Source: Rhodobacter sp. | GTDB lineage: Bacteria; Pseudomonadota; Alphaproteobacteria; Rhodobacterales; Rhodobacteraceae | DNA: 64,000 nt | Reading direction: 5' to 3' | Assembly: GCA_020251025.1 (NCBI GenBank) | Contig: JADCDI010000006.1 | Location: 1-64,000, forward strand | In this document: positions 53,263 through 62,070 of the stretch, one piece after another | How positions within the stretch are numbered: position 1 is the first letter of the stretch | How the letters are laid out: every line of letters begins with the position of its first letter | The notes under the pieces: generated by a model | What the model was told of the DNA's origin: nothing | The model's input: the letters and a program-made list of their open reading frames with translations, nothing else | Databases searched by the model: none | Program-made: the position numbers and the translations under genes

Positions 53263-54252
53263 ATGGTGAAAGCAGTGCAACATGCCCATGAAACCGGACG
53301 CCTGAATCTTCCCTTCGTGGGCATCGCCACCTTTGGCAAACGCCCCTATGTCCAGGATTGGGACGCGATCCGGGCCGATGCCGCGATACTTGGCGCACCG
53401 TTCGATTCCGGCACGCAGTTCCGCGCCGGTGCCCGCTTTGGTCCGCGCGCGGTGCGCGAGGCGTCAACCCTGTTTTCCTTTGGTCATGCGGGGGCCTATG
53501 ACCATGAGGATGAGGCGCTTTATCTGGGGCCGGACGTCAGCATCGTGGACATCGGCGATGCCGACATCGTGCATACCGATACGGAAAGAAGCCACGCCAA
53601 TATCGAAACCGGGGTCCGCGCCATTCTGGATGCCGGTGCCCTGCCCGTCGTCATCGGCGGCGATCATTCGGTGAACATCCCCTGCATCCGCGCCTTTGCC
53701 GGGCGCGGCCCGATCCATATCCTGCAGATCGATGCCCATCTGGATTTTGTCGATGTCCGCCATGGTGTGCGTCACGGCCACGGCAACCCGATGCGCCGCG
53801 CGGCAGAGCAGGATCATGTCACCGGAATCACCGCGCTGGGCATCCGCAACGTTTCTTCCACCACGCAGGAAGGCTATGAGGCGGCGCGGCGGATGGGCGA
53901 TGACATCCTGTCGGTCCGGCAGGTGCGCAAACTTGGCACCGATGCGGTGGTGGCACGCATCCCGCAGGATGCGCGCCTTTACATCACCATCGACATCGAC
54001 GGCTTCTGCCCGTCGATCGCGCCGGGCACCGGCACGCCCAGCCACGGCGGATTTCTGTATTACGAAGTGCTGGAAATCCTGCAGGCCGTGGCGCGCCGGC
54101 ACCCGGTGGCGGGCATCGATCTGGTCGAGGTTGCCCCCGATTACGACCACAGCGGATCGACGGCCATTCTGGCCGCGCAGGTGCTGCTCAATCTTCTGGG
54201 CTTTGTCTTTCATGCCCGCACCAGCGGAGTGCTGGCAGCACCCAGGCCGTAG
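53263..54252 (+). CDS. speB: Agmatinase/arginase-family ureohydrolase
   Basis: A 329-residue manganese ureohydrolase that splits agmatine or a similar guanidino compound into an amine and urea. Metal motifs are GGDHSVNIP, LQIDAHLDFVD and TIDIDGFCPSIAPGTGTP, all intact, with GTQFRAGARFGPRAVREAS in front. The first few residues (MVKAVQHAH) may be rebuilt by the insertion boundary, since family homology begins near GRLNLPFVG; promoter and ribosome site of the original gene may be lost. Substrate could also be guanidinobutyrate or similar. Its 3' end overlaps the convergent next gene by 65 bases. Confidence 0.9.
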   Translation: MVKAVQHAHETGRLNLPFVGIATFGKRPYVQDWDAIRADAAILGAPFDSGTQFRAGARFGPRAVREASTLFSFGHAGAYDHEDEALYLGPDVSIVDIGDADIVHTDTERSHANIETGVRAILDAGALPVVIGGDHSVNIPCIRAFAGRGPIHILQIDAHLDFVDVRHGVRHGHGNPMRRAAEQDHVTGITALGIRNVSSTTQEGYEAARRMGDDILSVRQVRKLGTDAVVARIPQDARLYITIDIDGFCPSIAPGTGTPSHGGFLYYEVLEILQAVARRHPVAGIDLVEVAPDYDHSGSTAILAAQVLLNLLGFVFHARTSGVLAAPRP

Positions 54253-55090
54253 GTCCCAGCCGCCGCAGGTCCGCCCCGGTGCCCAGCTTGAAGTGCGCCA
54301 GTCCGGGGGCGGACTCGGTATCGACGGTGCCCAGATCGATCCGGCGCACGCCCTCGGCCCGCAGGGCCAGCGCCGCCTCCCAGAGCATCGCCTGATGCAC
54401 GCCACAGCGCCGCGCCGCCGGGCCGGCCCATCCGGTCTGATAGGTGGCGGCGTCACCATGGCGGACAAAGGCCATGGCGGCCGCCGTGCCGCCGTCTTTC
54501 TTCCAGTGCCAGAGGCGCAGCGCGCGGGACGGCAGATGGCGGGGAAAGTCAGGCGGCAGGCCCCGGTATCCGATGCGGCGGCGCTGGGCCGCTTCTTCGC
54601 GGATCAGCAGGTCGAGGACCTTGCCGTGCCCCGTTGCAGCCTGCACGCCCGCGCGTTCCGCCGCCGCAAGCCGGCCCGCCCATCTGCGTTCCAGCCCCGC
54701 GCGCAGCACCTCGGGCGATGGATCAAGCGACCATATGGCGTGAAAGCGGCCCGTCAGCAGCGGCACCAGACCGAAGCCTGCAACGGCATCCTCTGGCGTG
54801 GCCAGCGTCGGCCCACGCACGAGGGCCCGCAGCACCCGCCGCTTCTGCGCGGGATCGACGGCCCGCAGCCAGACCGGCCCCCGGTTGATCAGGCGCAGAC
54901 CGCAGCGGTCCAGCACCTGGGCCAGCGCAATCTCGCCCTGACCATCGGCCACCCGGGCGCGCCGCACCCCTGCGCCAAGCGCCCGGGCCGCCTGCCCATA
55001 GTCCCAGCTTTGCTGCAGGGCAGCGGACCGGCCCAGATCAAGCCGTGCGGTCCAATCGCCCCTGTCCAGATCATCCCAGAAAATCCGCAT
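54188..55090 (-). CDS. GNAT/FemAB-like acyltransferase
   Basis: A 300-residue protein with a two-lobed GNAT-like layout of the FemAB/peptidoglycan-interpeptide type. It has LQQSWDYGQAARALGAGVRRARV near the start, the family-typical RRWAGRLAAAERAGV, then MAFVRHGDAATYQTGWAGPAAR and LWEAALALRAEGVRRIDLGTVDTESAPGLAHFKLGTGAD, the C-terminal block used for substrate binding. I start at the ATG at 55090. The C-terminus overlaps the convergent agmatinase gene by 65 bases; both reading frames look genuine. Substrate unknown. Confidence 0.82.
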   Translation of the reverse strand: MRIFWDDLDRGDWTARLDLGRSAALQQSWDYGQAARALGAGVRRARVADGQGEIALAQVLDRCGLRLINRGPVWLRAVDPAQKRRVLRALVRGPTLATPEDAVAGFGLVPLLTGRFHAIWSLDPSPEVLRAGLERRWAGRLAAAERAGVQAATGHGKVLDLLIREEAAQRRRIGYRGLPPDFPRHLPSRALRLWHWKKDGGTAAAMAFVRHGDAATYQTGWAGPAARRCGVHQAMLWEAALALRAEGVRRIDLGTVDTESAPGLAHFKLGTGADLRRLGPTAWVLPALRWCGHERQSPED

Positions 55091-55135
55091 GATCCTGTTA
55101 AGACATGCGAAACCTAATACCGGCTTAATGGCGGC

Positions 55136-55246
55136 ATGGCCCGCACCAGACCGCATGCCCCGACACCCCGCCTGACGCTGTGGGTCCCGCTGCTGCTGGC
55201 GGTGGCGGCAAGCCTGATCTTTCTGGCGCTGCTGGCGCTGATCTGA
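55136..55246 (+). CDS. 36-residue membrane peptide
   Basis: A very short open frame (MARTRPHAPTPRL then one hydrophobic helix of about 20 residues ending LLALI). The basic start and single helix are typical of small inner-membrane proteins. It is divergent from the acyltransferase gene, but no ribosome site stands out. Position and codon pattern support it moderately. Confidence 0.45.
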   Translation: MARTRPHAPTPRLTLWVPLLLAVAASLIFLALLALI

Positions 55247-55249
55247 GCC

Positions 55250-55387
55250 TTACTTGCCGCCCTTGGTCTTTTCCTGCGATCCCTGACTGCGCGACGACGC
55301 TGTCGAAGGGACCAGAACGGCGGGCTTGGCCTTGTCCTTCTTCGGCTTTTTCGCTTCCTTGTTCGACCGCATCTGACCTTTTGCCAT
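55250..55387 (-). CDS. Conserved 45-residue lysine-rich protein
   Basis: A small basic protein starting MAKGQMRSNKEAKKPKKDK and ending EKTKGGK. This kind of very short, Lys-rich protein with the MAKGQMRSN start is recurrent in proteobacteria as a conserved unknown; function unknown, possibly RNA-associated by charge. It converges with the membrane peptide gene, with three bases between. GGGGGGGCT lies before its ATG. Confidence 0.65.
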   Translation of the reverse strand: MAKGQMRSNKEAKKPKKDKAKPAVLVPSTASSRSQGSQEKTKGGK

Positions 55388-55487
55388 GGTAGCCCCCCCC
55401 TGTCCGGCCGGTCGGGATGCTTGCCACCCGCCTGCGCCCCCTTGGTCTGACGGCCCTGCCCTGCCGTGTCAACCGGCCCCTTGCGTT

Positions 55488-56573
55488 TCAGCGGTACAGA
55501 AGGGACCGCCCCCCGGCGAAAAGATGGACCTTTGCGGGGTCCGCCGCCAGGCGCACCTCCTTGCGGCGCAGACCGGTGTGGATGCCGGGCAGCTTGGCCA
55601 CCAGCTGCGCATTTTCGCCTTGCCGGCGGAAATACAGCAGCGTGACTTCGCCCAGGGCTTCGGTGATCTCCACCTCTCCGGTAAACAGCGGCTCGCCGGT
55701 GGTTTCGGCCAGGTCTTCCGGCCGCACGCCCAGGTTCACCGCCATGCCCTGATCGGCCGCCTGCGTCGGGATGGCGGCGCGCGCGATGCCCCCCGATACC
55801 AGATGCACCAGGGTTTCAGCGCCGGTTCCGACGATCCTGCCCGGAATGAGGTTCATCGCGGGTGAACCGATGAACCGGGCCACGAATTCATTCTGCGGCC
55901 GCTGGTACAGCTCCATCGGGGTGCCGACCTGACTGATCCCGCCACCGGCCAGCACGACGATCCGGCTGGCCAGCGTCATCGCCTCGACCTGGTCATGGGT
56001 CACATAGACCATGGTGGAGTCGGGCATCGCCTCTTTCAACTGGGCAATCTCCAGCCGGGTTGCCGCACGCAGCGCGGCATCCAGGTTCGACAGAGGCTCG
56101 TCGAACAGATAGACCTTGGGGTTGCGCACGATCGCCCGTCCGATCGCCACCCGCTGGCGCTGCCCGCCGGACAGCGCTTTGGGCAGCCGGTCCAGATAGG
56201 GTGTCAGTTGCAGGATCTGCGCGGCCCTGTCCACGGCGGCGGTGATCTCGGCCCGGCTCTTGCCGGCGATTTTCAGCGCAAAGGCCATATTGTCGCGCAC
56301 CGTCATGTGCGGGTACAGCGCATAGGACTGGAACACCATCGCAATGCCGCGCTGTGCGGGCGGCACATCATTCATGCGCACACCATCGATGCTGAAATCG
56401 CCCGCCGTGATCCGCTCCAGCCCCGCGATCATGCGCAGCAGCGTGGATTTTCCGCAGCCCGACGGCCCGACGAACACGATCAGCTCGCCCCGCCTGATCT
56501 CGAGGTTGATGTCCGACAGAACCTTCACCTCGCCATAGGACTTGGCGACATCCCTCAAGATCATGTCGGCCAT
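55488..56573 (-). CDS. aglK: Alpha-glucoside ABC transporter ATPase
   Basis: A 361-residue CUT1-type ATPase (MalK/UgpC family) that powers sugar uptake. Walker A is VGPSGCGKSTLLRM, the signature LSGGQRQRVAIGR, Walker B VYLFDEPLSNLDA, and the switch His follows in MVYVTHDQVEAM. The last 130 residues form the MalK-type regulatory beta domain (GSPAMNLIPGRIVG, NLGVRPEDLAE). It is the last gene of the agl operon, 15 bases after aglA. It may also serve the permease pair at 3513-5553, which lacks an ATPase. Confidence 0.93.
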   Translation of the reverse strand: MADMILRDVAKSYGEVKVLSDINLEIRRGELIVFVGPSGCGKSTLLRMIAGLERITAGDFSIDGVRMNDVPPAQRGIAMVFQSYALYPHMTVRDNMAFALKIAGKSRAEITAAVDRAAQILQLTPYLDRLPKALSGGQRQRVAIGRAIVRNPKVYLFDEPLSNLDAALRAATRLEIAQLKEAMPDSTMVYVTHDQVEAMTLASRIVVLAGGGISQVGTPMELYQRPQNEFVARFIGSPAMNLIPGRIVGTGAETLVHLVSGGIARAAIPTQAADQGMAVNLGVRPEDLAETTGEPLFTGEVEITEALGEVTLLYFRRQGENAQLVAKLPGIHTGLRRKEVRLAADPAKVHLFAGGRSLLYR

Positions 56574-56588
56574 CGCGTTTCTTCCCCC

Positions 56589-58211
56589 TTACCCCTGGCC
56601 GCGCAGGGCAAGACAGGCCTGCCAGGGGCCCAGCCGTACCGTCGCCCCCTGCACCGGGGCAAGGTCAAGCCCCGACTGCGCTTCTGTCCATGTCCCCTCC
56701 GGCAGGGTGACATCCGCCGGACCCTCGCCCAGATTGACGGCGCAGAACATCGTTTCCGCCCCGTCCTGCCGCAGGAAGCTGACGGTGTTGCCCCGCGCCA
56801 CCAGCGGCGACATCGCGCCGACGCGCAGCACCGGATACGCGCGGCGCAGCGCCAGCGCCGCCCGGTAATGGGCCAGCATCGACGCGGGGTCATCCGCCTG
56901 CCGGCCGACCGCGCGGCCCAGATGTTCGGCCGGTACCGGCAACCAGGCCTTCGGCGCCGTGCTGAACCCGCCCAGGCGGTTGTCCGCCTCCCACACCATC
57001 GGCGTGCGGCAGCCGTCCCGGCCCTTGAACTCGGGCCAGAATTCGATGCCGTAGGGGTCCTGCAGATCGTCAAAGGCGATATCCGCCTCGGGCAGGCCCA
57101 ATTCCTCGCCCTGATACAGGCAGACCGACCCGCGCAGGCAGACAAGAAGCGTGGTATAGGCCCGCGCCGCCGCCTCCGTCAGGCCCCAGCGGGTGATATG
57201 GCGCACCGTATCGTGGTTGGAATAGGCCCAGCAGGGCCAGGCATCGGGGGCCGCCGCGTTCAGACGGGCAAAGGTCTGTTCCAGCACCTGCGCCGTTGCC
57301 CGCTTTGGCTGCAGCAGCTCGAAGGGGTAGCACATCTGCACCTTGTCGCCGCCCGATGTGTATTCCGCCATGATCTCAAGGCCGCGCTGGGCATCGCCCA
57401 CCTCGCCCACGGCCGCAGCGCCGTAAGGGTCCATCGTGGCACGGATTTTTCGCAGAAAATCAAGGTTTTCGGGCTGATTCTTCGAAAAAAGGTGGAGTTG
57501 ATGGTTGTAAGGATTCACTCCCGGCGCGATGAAATCGTTGCGCAGCTCTTTCGGCAGCGGCGGGTTGTCGCGCAGGTATTTGTCGGCAAAGTAGAAGTTG
57601 ATCGTATCCAGACGGAAGCCATGCACGCCCCGCCGCAGCCAGAAGCGCACGACATCCAGCAGCGCATCCTGCACCGCCGGGCAATGCAGGTTCAGGTCCG
57701 GCTGCGAGGACAGGAAGTTGTGCAGGTAATACTGTTCGCGCCGCGCATCCCAGGCCCAGGCAGACCCGCCGAAGACCGACAGCCAGTTGTTCGGCGGCGT
57801 GCCATCGGGCCTGGGATCGGCCCAGACATACCAGTCCGCCTTGGGGTTGGTGCGATCCCTGCGCGACAGGTCAAACCAGGGATGCGCATCCGAGGTATGG
57901 CTCAGCACCAGATCGATCATCACCTTCAGGTTCAGGTCGTTCGCCCGTGCAATCACCGCATCGAAATCGCCGAGCGTGCCGAACATCGGATCGACGTTGC
58001 AGTAATCGCTGACGTCATAGCCGAAGTCCCTCATCGGACTGGTGAAGAACGGGCTGATCCAGACCGCATCCGCCCCCAGACCGGCGATATGCGGCAGGCG
58101 CCGCACGATGCCGGCCAGATCGCCGATGCCGTCCCCATTGGAATCCTGAAAGCTGCGCGGATAAATCTGATAGATGACAGCGCCGCGCCACCAGTCCTTG
58201 TCCTGTGTCAT
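56589..58211 (-). CDS. aglA: GH13 alpha-glucosidase
   Basis: A 540-residue cytoplasmic glycoside hydrolase family 13 enzyme splitting imported alpha-glucosides such as maltose, sucrose or trehalose-like sugars. Conserved regions: DLVLSHTSDAHPWF, GFRLDTINFYF with the catalytic nucleophile Asp, the acid/base Glu in AAVGEVGDAQRG and YSNHDTVRHI. The start VIYQIYPRSFQDSNGDGIGDLAGI is the classic oligo-1,6-glucosidase/alpha-glucosidase opening. Full length, with start one base after the permease stop. Confidence 0.94.
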   Translation of the reverse strand: MTQDKDWWRGAVIYQIYPRSFQDSNGDGIGDLAGIVRRLPHIAGLGADAVWISPFFTSPMRDFGYDVSDYCNVDPMFGTLGDFDAVIARANDLNLKVMIDLVLSHTSDAHPWFDLSRRDRTNPKADWYVWADPRPDGTPPNNWLSVFGGSAWAWDARREQYYLHNFLSSQPDLNLHCPAVQDALLDVVRFWLRRGVHGFRLDTINFYFADKYLRDNPPLPKELRNDFIAPGVNPYNHQLHLFSKNQPENLDFLRKIRATMDPYGAAAVGEVGDAQRGLEIMAEYTSGGDKVQMCYPFELLQPKRATAQVLEQTFARLNAAAPDAWPCWAYSNHDTVRHITRWGLTEAAARAYTTLLVCLRGSVCLYQGEELGLPEADIAFDDLQDPYGIEFWPEFKGRDGCRTPMVWEADNRLGGFSTAPKAWLPVPAEHLGRAVGRQADDPASMLAHYRAALALRRAYPVLRVGAMSPLVARGNTVSFLRQDGAETMFCAVNLGEGPADVTLPEGTWTEAQSGLDLAPVQGATVRLGPWQACLALRGQG

Positions 58212-58212
58212 G

Positions 58213-59349
58213 TCATTTCACCGATCCGGCCAAGAGGCCGCGCACCAGATATCTTTGCATGGCAAAGAACACCACAAGCGGCACCGCAATAGAGACGAAG
58301 GCAGAGGTTGCCAGAATTTCCCAGTCGCCCCCGCGGCTGCCCAGCAGGTTCACCAGCGTGCCCGTCAGCACCAGCTGATCGTTGCCCGTGCCCAGAAACA
58401 CCAGCGCCACCAAAAGATCATTCCATGTCCACAGGAACTGGAAGATCGCGAAAGACGCAAGTGCGGGAAAAGACAGCGGCAGGATGATCTTCAGGAAGAT
58501 CTGGAATTCGGTCGCACCGTCAACCCGCGCGTTTTCGATGATGTCGCGCGGCAGGCCGACCATGTAGTTGCGCAAAAGATAGATCGCCAGCGGCAGGCCA
58601 AAGCCGGTATGCGCCAGCCAGATCCCGAGGTATCCCTTGCCGATCCCGATGGCATTGTGGAACTGCAAAAGCGGTATCAGCGCCAGTTGCAGCGGCACCA
58701 CCAACAGGCCCACCACAGTCGCCACCAGCAGGGCGCGGCCCGGAAAATCCATCCAGGCCAGCGCATAGGCGGCAAAGGCCGCAATCAGGATCGGGATGAT
58801 CGTGGCCGGAATGGCGACAGTCAGCGTGTTGAGAAAGGCCTGCCCGATGCTTTGGCCCGCCGAAGGCGTGAACAGCACGGTCCGGTAGTTGCGCAAGGTG
58901 AATTCGGGCGGCGTCGCCGCCGTGGCAAAGACGCGCGGCAGCCGCGATCCTTCCAGCGACACCGGCGAGGTCAGGCGGAAGCTGCCCGTTGGCCCCACGG
59001 TCAGCGTCTGGCCGTCGGCCAGTTCGGCCACCTCGCCCGGCGCAAAGGCATCCGGCGCCCGCGAGGATGTGCCCCAGGCGCTGACCTGCCGCGCGTTGGA
59101 AAAAAGCGCACCCTCGATCACGAAGGTGCCGTCCGCCTCTGCCTCGTCACCGGCAAGGCGGATCGGCGGCAACTGCTGTTCCTGCGTCGTCAGTGCCCGC
59201 CACCACCCCGAGCTTGAAATCTGATCCCCCGTGCGGAACGACGACACGAGCAATCCAAAGGTCGGCAGCACCCACAACAGCACAAGCGCCACCACCGAGA
59301 TATGAACAGCCCAGGTCAGCGCCGGTTTCCTGCCCGCAATATTGTCCAT
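58213..59349 (-). CDS. aglG: Alpha-glucoside ABC permease, AglG
   Basis: A 378-residue MalG-type permease. The first helix (about residues 14-33) is followed by a long periplasmic loop of about 110 residues carrying TLTVGPTGSFRLTSPVSLEGSRLP, an AglG hallmark, then five further helices. The ATPase-contact loop ENARVDGATEFQIFLKIILP lies near residue 285, and the end is MQRYLVRGLLAGSVK. It is encoded between aglF and aglA, 11 and 1 bases apart. Confidence 0.93.
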   Translation of the reverse strand: MDNIAGRKPALTWAVHISVVALVLLWVLPTFGLLVSSFRTGDQISSSGWWRALTTQEQQLPPIRLAGDEAEADGTFVIEGALFSNARQVSAWGTSSRAPDAFAPGEVAELADGQTLTVGPTGSFRLTSPVSLEGSRLPRVFATAATPPEFTLRNYRTVLFTPSAGQSIGQAFLNTLTVAIPATIIPILIAAFAAYALAWMDFPGRALLVATVVGLLVVPLQLALIPLLQFHNAIGIGKGYLGIWLAHTGFGLPLAIYLLRNYMVGLPRDIIENARVDGATEFQIFLKIILPLSFPALASFAIFQFLWTWNDLLVALVFLGTGNDQLVLTGTLVNLLGSRGGDWEILATSAFVSIAVPLVVFFAMQRYLVRGLLAGSVK

Positions 59350-59360
59350 GCCCCGGCCCC

Positions 59361-60368
59361 CTACCGCATTTCCCTGCGGGCATTGATGACATTCCAGATC
59401 AGGATCGGGGTCACCAGCAGCATGATGACCATGGCGCTGGCCGATCCCACGCCCCAGTCACCGGCGCGGAACAGCTTGTCGAACATGTAATTGGCCAGCA
59501 CCTGGGTTTCCCATTGCCCGTTGGTCATCGCCAGCACGATGTCAAAGACCTTGAGCACGGTGATGGTGATGGTCGTCCAGACCACAATGATTGTGCCCCT
59601 GATCTGCGGCACCTTGATCCTGAAAAAGATCTGGAACGGGTTTGCGCCGTCCAGAATGGCCGCCTCGATGGTTTCCTCGGGGATGGCGCGCAGCGCCGCC
59701 GACAGGATCACCATGGCGAATCCCGCCTGAATCCAGATCAGCACGATCATCAGGAACAGGTTGTTCCACAGCGGAATCGTCAGCCAGGTCTGCGGCTCGG
59801 TCCCGCCGAACCAAAGATAGACCGCGTTCAGGATGCCGATCTGTTCCTGCCCTGCCGGACGCGCGTCGTAAACCAGTTTCCAGATGACCGAAGCCCCGAC
59901 AAAGGAAATCGCCATCGGCATGAAGATCAGCGATTTGGCGATATTGCCCCACCAGATGCGGTCGGTCAGTTGCGCCGCCAGCAGGCCGGACAGGGTGGCC
60001 AGCGCCGGCACCACCACCAGCCACAACATGTTGTTGCGCATCGATTCGCGGAACTTCGGTTCGGCCAGCATGTGATGGTAATTGGCCAGCCCGACGAATT
60101 CCGAAACATTGCCGGCGCGCTGCTGGTGCAGCGACAGCCAGAAGGTGGCGAACACCGGATAGGCCAGGTACAGCCCCAGCGCGACAAGGGCGGGCAGCAG
60201 GAACAGCCAGGGGCGGATCAGATTGGCACGGGTGATGTTGCGGCCCGCATGCGGCCCCGTGGCGGGAAAGAAGACCTTGTCGATCAGAAGGTTGGACGCA
60301 AAGAAATAGCCAACACAGCCGCCGACCCCGATGGCGATCATCCAAAGCGCCTGAATGGCCTGTTCCAT
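59361..60368 (-). CDS. aglF: Alpha-glucoside ABC permease, AglF
   Basis: A 335-residue MalF-type permease. An extra N-terminal helix (residues 4-24) and a short loop with GPHAGRNITRANLIRPW precede the usual six. The EAA loop is IEAAILDGANPFQIFFRIKVP near residue 240. I start at the ATG at 60368, giving the family-typical MEQAIQALWMIAIGV. It pairs with AglG to form the membrane pore. A strong hairpin in the gap to aglE probably lowers its expression relative to the binding protein. Confidence 0.93.
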   Translation of the reverse strand: MEQAIQALWMIAIGVGGCVGYFFASNLLIDKVFFPATGPHAGRNITRANLIRPWLFLLPALVALGLYLAYPVFATFWLSLHQQRAGNVSEFVGLANYHHMLAEPKFRESMRNNMLWLVVVPALATLSGLLAAQLTDRIWWGNIAKSLIFMPMAISFVGASVIWKLVYDARPAGQEQIGILNAVYLWFGGTEPQTWLTIPLWNNLFLMIVLIWIQAGFAMVILSAALRAIPEETIEAAILDGANPFQIFFRIKVPQIRGTIIVVWTTITITVLKVFDIVLAMTNGQWETQVLANYMFDKLFRAGDWGVGSASAMVIMLLVTPILIWNVINARREMR

Positions 60369-60411
60369 GCGTCCCCTTCCCGCAAAGCCCCTGCGGCGTT
60401 TTTGGACATGG

Positions 60412-60440
60412 GCCGGCCCGCGCAAGGCGCGCGGGCCGGC
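60412..60440 (-). terminator. Hairpin between aglE and aglF
   Basis: A 12-bp perfect stem (60412-60423 with 60429-60440, loop AAGGC) 12 bases after the aglE stop. In binding-protein operons such hairpins stabilise or partly end the transcript so that more binding protein than permease is made. Confidence 0.6.
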
Positions 60441-60452
60441 GGGATCAGGCCG

Positions 60453-61802
60453 CTACTTCGGCCAGGAGGCGTCGATCTGGGCGGCCACATCCGCGGCGGA
60501 TTTGCCGCCGACATAATCCACCATGCCGGTCCAGAAACTGCCCGCACCCACGGCACCCGGCATCAGATCTGATCCGTCAAAGCGGAAGGTGGTGGCGTTC
60601 AACAGGATTTCGCCCTGCTTTTTCAGCGCAGGCGTGCCATACACCTCGGCATTGGCCGATTTCAGGGGCGTCAGAAAGCCGTTCTGCGCCATCCACACCT
60701 CATGCGCGATCGGCGTCTTCAGCCATTCGACAAAGGCGCGCGCCGCAGGGCCATCCTTGGTGATGAAGGCCAGCGTGCCCGCCCCCAGAACCGGCTTGCC
60801 CAGGTCCTTGCCCGCATAGGCCGGCATGTAGAAGAAATCGGCATCCTGGCCCACGACGGTGCCCTCGGGGAAGAAGGACGGGATGAAAGAGGCCTGGTGG
60901 TGCAAATAGCACTGCGGCGGCGACGTGAAGAGACCCTTGGGGCTGTCGCGGAAATCGGTCGAGGCCACGGCCCCCGCCCCGCCCGCCACGAAAGCGTCGT
61001 TTCTGGCAAACCAGCCGAATTCCTCGATCGCGCCGATCACTTCGGGGCTGCTGAACGGCACCTCGTGCGTCACCCATTTGTCATAGGTTTCAACCGGTTG
61101 CGTGCGCAGCATCATGTCTTCGACCCAGTCGGTCGCAGGCCAGCCGGTGGCCCCGCCCGATCCAAGGCCAATGCACCAGGGCGTGCCCCCATCCGCCACG
61201 ATGCGTTCGGTCAGCGCCTTGAGGTCTTCCAGGGTTTCGGGAACGGCATAGCCGGCATCCGCGAAATTCTCAGGCACGTACCAGACCAGCGATTTCACGT
61301 CGATCTTGTAGGGAAAGGCATAAAGCGCCTTCGCCCCGTCCGGCCCGGCGTAAGAGCCAAGGCTGACCCAGCTTTCGCCGGCGGCATAGTTTTCGGCAAT
61401 CCAGGCTTGGGTGTCTTCGCCCAGCGGGGTCACGAAGCCCTTCTTGACCAGATCGGCAATCAGGCCGGGCTGCGGCAGGATCGCGATATCGGGCGGGCTG
61501 CCTGCCTGGGTGTCGATGACGATCTGCTGTTCATAGTTCTCGGACGAGGAATAGTTGACCGTCACACCCGAAGCGGCGGTGAAATAGGCCAGCATCGATT
61601 CCACCAGCACCTGGTCTTCGCCGCGCCAGGGCCCGAAAATGGTCAGCGTCTGGCCTTCCAGGTTTGTTGCCTCGTCAAAGGCCTTGAAACTGTCCCAGTT
61701 GAACCGGGCATCCTCGCCCGGTGGGAATTTCAGATCCTGTGCATGGGCCGTGCCCGCAAGGACAGCAAGTGCGGCCGCACCTGCAAGACGTCTGGTCTTC
61801 AT
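60453..61802 (-). CDS. aglE: Alpha-glucoside-binding periplasmic protein
   Basis: A 449-residue extracellular solute-binding protein (CUT1 type). The signal peptide is MKTRRLAGAAALAVLAGTAHAQ with cleavage before DLKFPPG. Mature-part features: LTIFGPWRGEDQVLVESMLAYF, SPPDIAILPQPGLI, KSLVWYVPENFADAGYAVPET and SGGATGWPATDWVEDMMLRTQ, characteristic of AglE. I start at the ATG at 61802; a GTG directly before it is possible. GGGGGAGG precedes. First gene of aglEFGAK, whose operator lies 66 bases upstream. Confidence 0.94.
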   Translation of the reverse strand: MKTRRLAGAAALAVLAGTAHAQDLKFPPGEDARFNWDSFKAFDEATNLEGQTLTIFGPWRGEDQVLVESMLAYFTAASGVTVNYSSSENYEQQIVIDTQAGSPPDIAILPQPGLIADLVKKGFVTPLGEDTQAWIAENYAAGESWVSLGSYAGPDGAKALYAFPYKIDVKSLVWYVPENFADAGYAVPETLEDLKALTERIVADGGTPWCIGLGSGGATGWPATDWVEDMMLRTQPVETYDKWVTHEVPFSSPEVIGAIEEFGWFARNDAFVAGGAGAVASTDFRDSPKGLFTSPPQCYLHHQASFIPSFFPEGTVVGQDADFFYMPAYAGKDLGKPVLGAGTLAFITKDGPAARAFVEWLKTPIAHEVWMAQNGFLTPLKSANAEVYGTPALKKQGEILLNATTFRFDGSDLMPGAVGAGSFWTGMVDYVGGKSAADVAAQIDASWPK

Positions 61803-61867
61803 CACACAACCTCCCCCTTTTGGGCGGGCCGCAAGGCCGCCCTGTTCTCTGTCCGGTCAGAATCAAT

Positions 61868-61883
61868 TTCAAACCGCTTTGGA
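61868..61883. promoter_or_regulatory. AglR operator, aglE side
   Basis: TTCAAACCGCTTTGGA, a LacI-family-type near-palindrome with central CG, 66 bases upstream of aglE. It matches the copy at 62043-62058 in 15 of 16 bases. Binding of AglR here would block the agl promoter. Confidence 0.75.
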
Positions 61884-62042
61884 CGCACCACAGTTCCTCA
61901 ACTGCGGGTCGAAGTCAATCCGCCGCTCGGGCAGAACCGGGAAGAACCCTTGTTTGCAAGTGCACAATCCGTCATCCCTGCGCCCGATGGGGGTGGGAAT
62001 GGCTTTGACGCTGCGGTGCCGTGCCGCTAGACTCGGGCGTGT

Positions 62043-62058
62043 TTGAAACCGCTTTGGA
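62043..62058. promoter_or_regulatory. AglR operator, aglR side
   Basis: TTGAAACCGCTTTGGA, 12 bases upstream of the aglR start codon and 175 bases from the other copy. It would mediate autoregulation, and the two sites together could form a repression loop over the divergent promoters. Confidence 0.75.
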
Positions 62059-62070
62059 CCCTCTGCGCCC

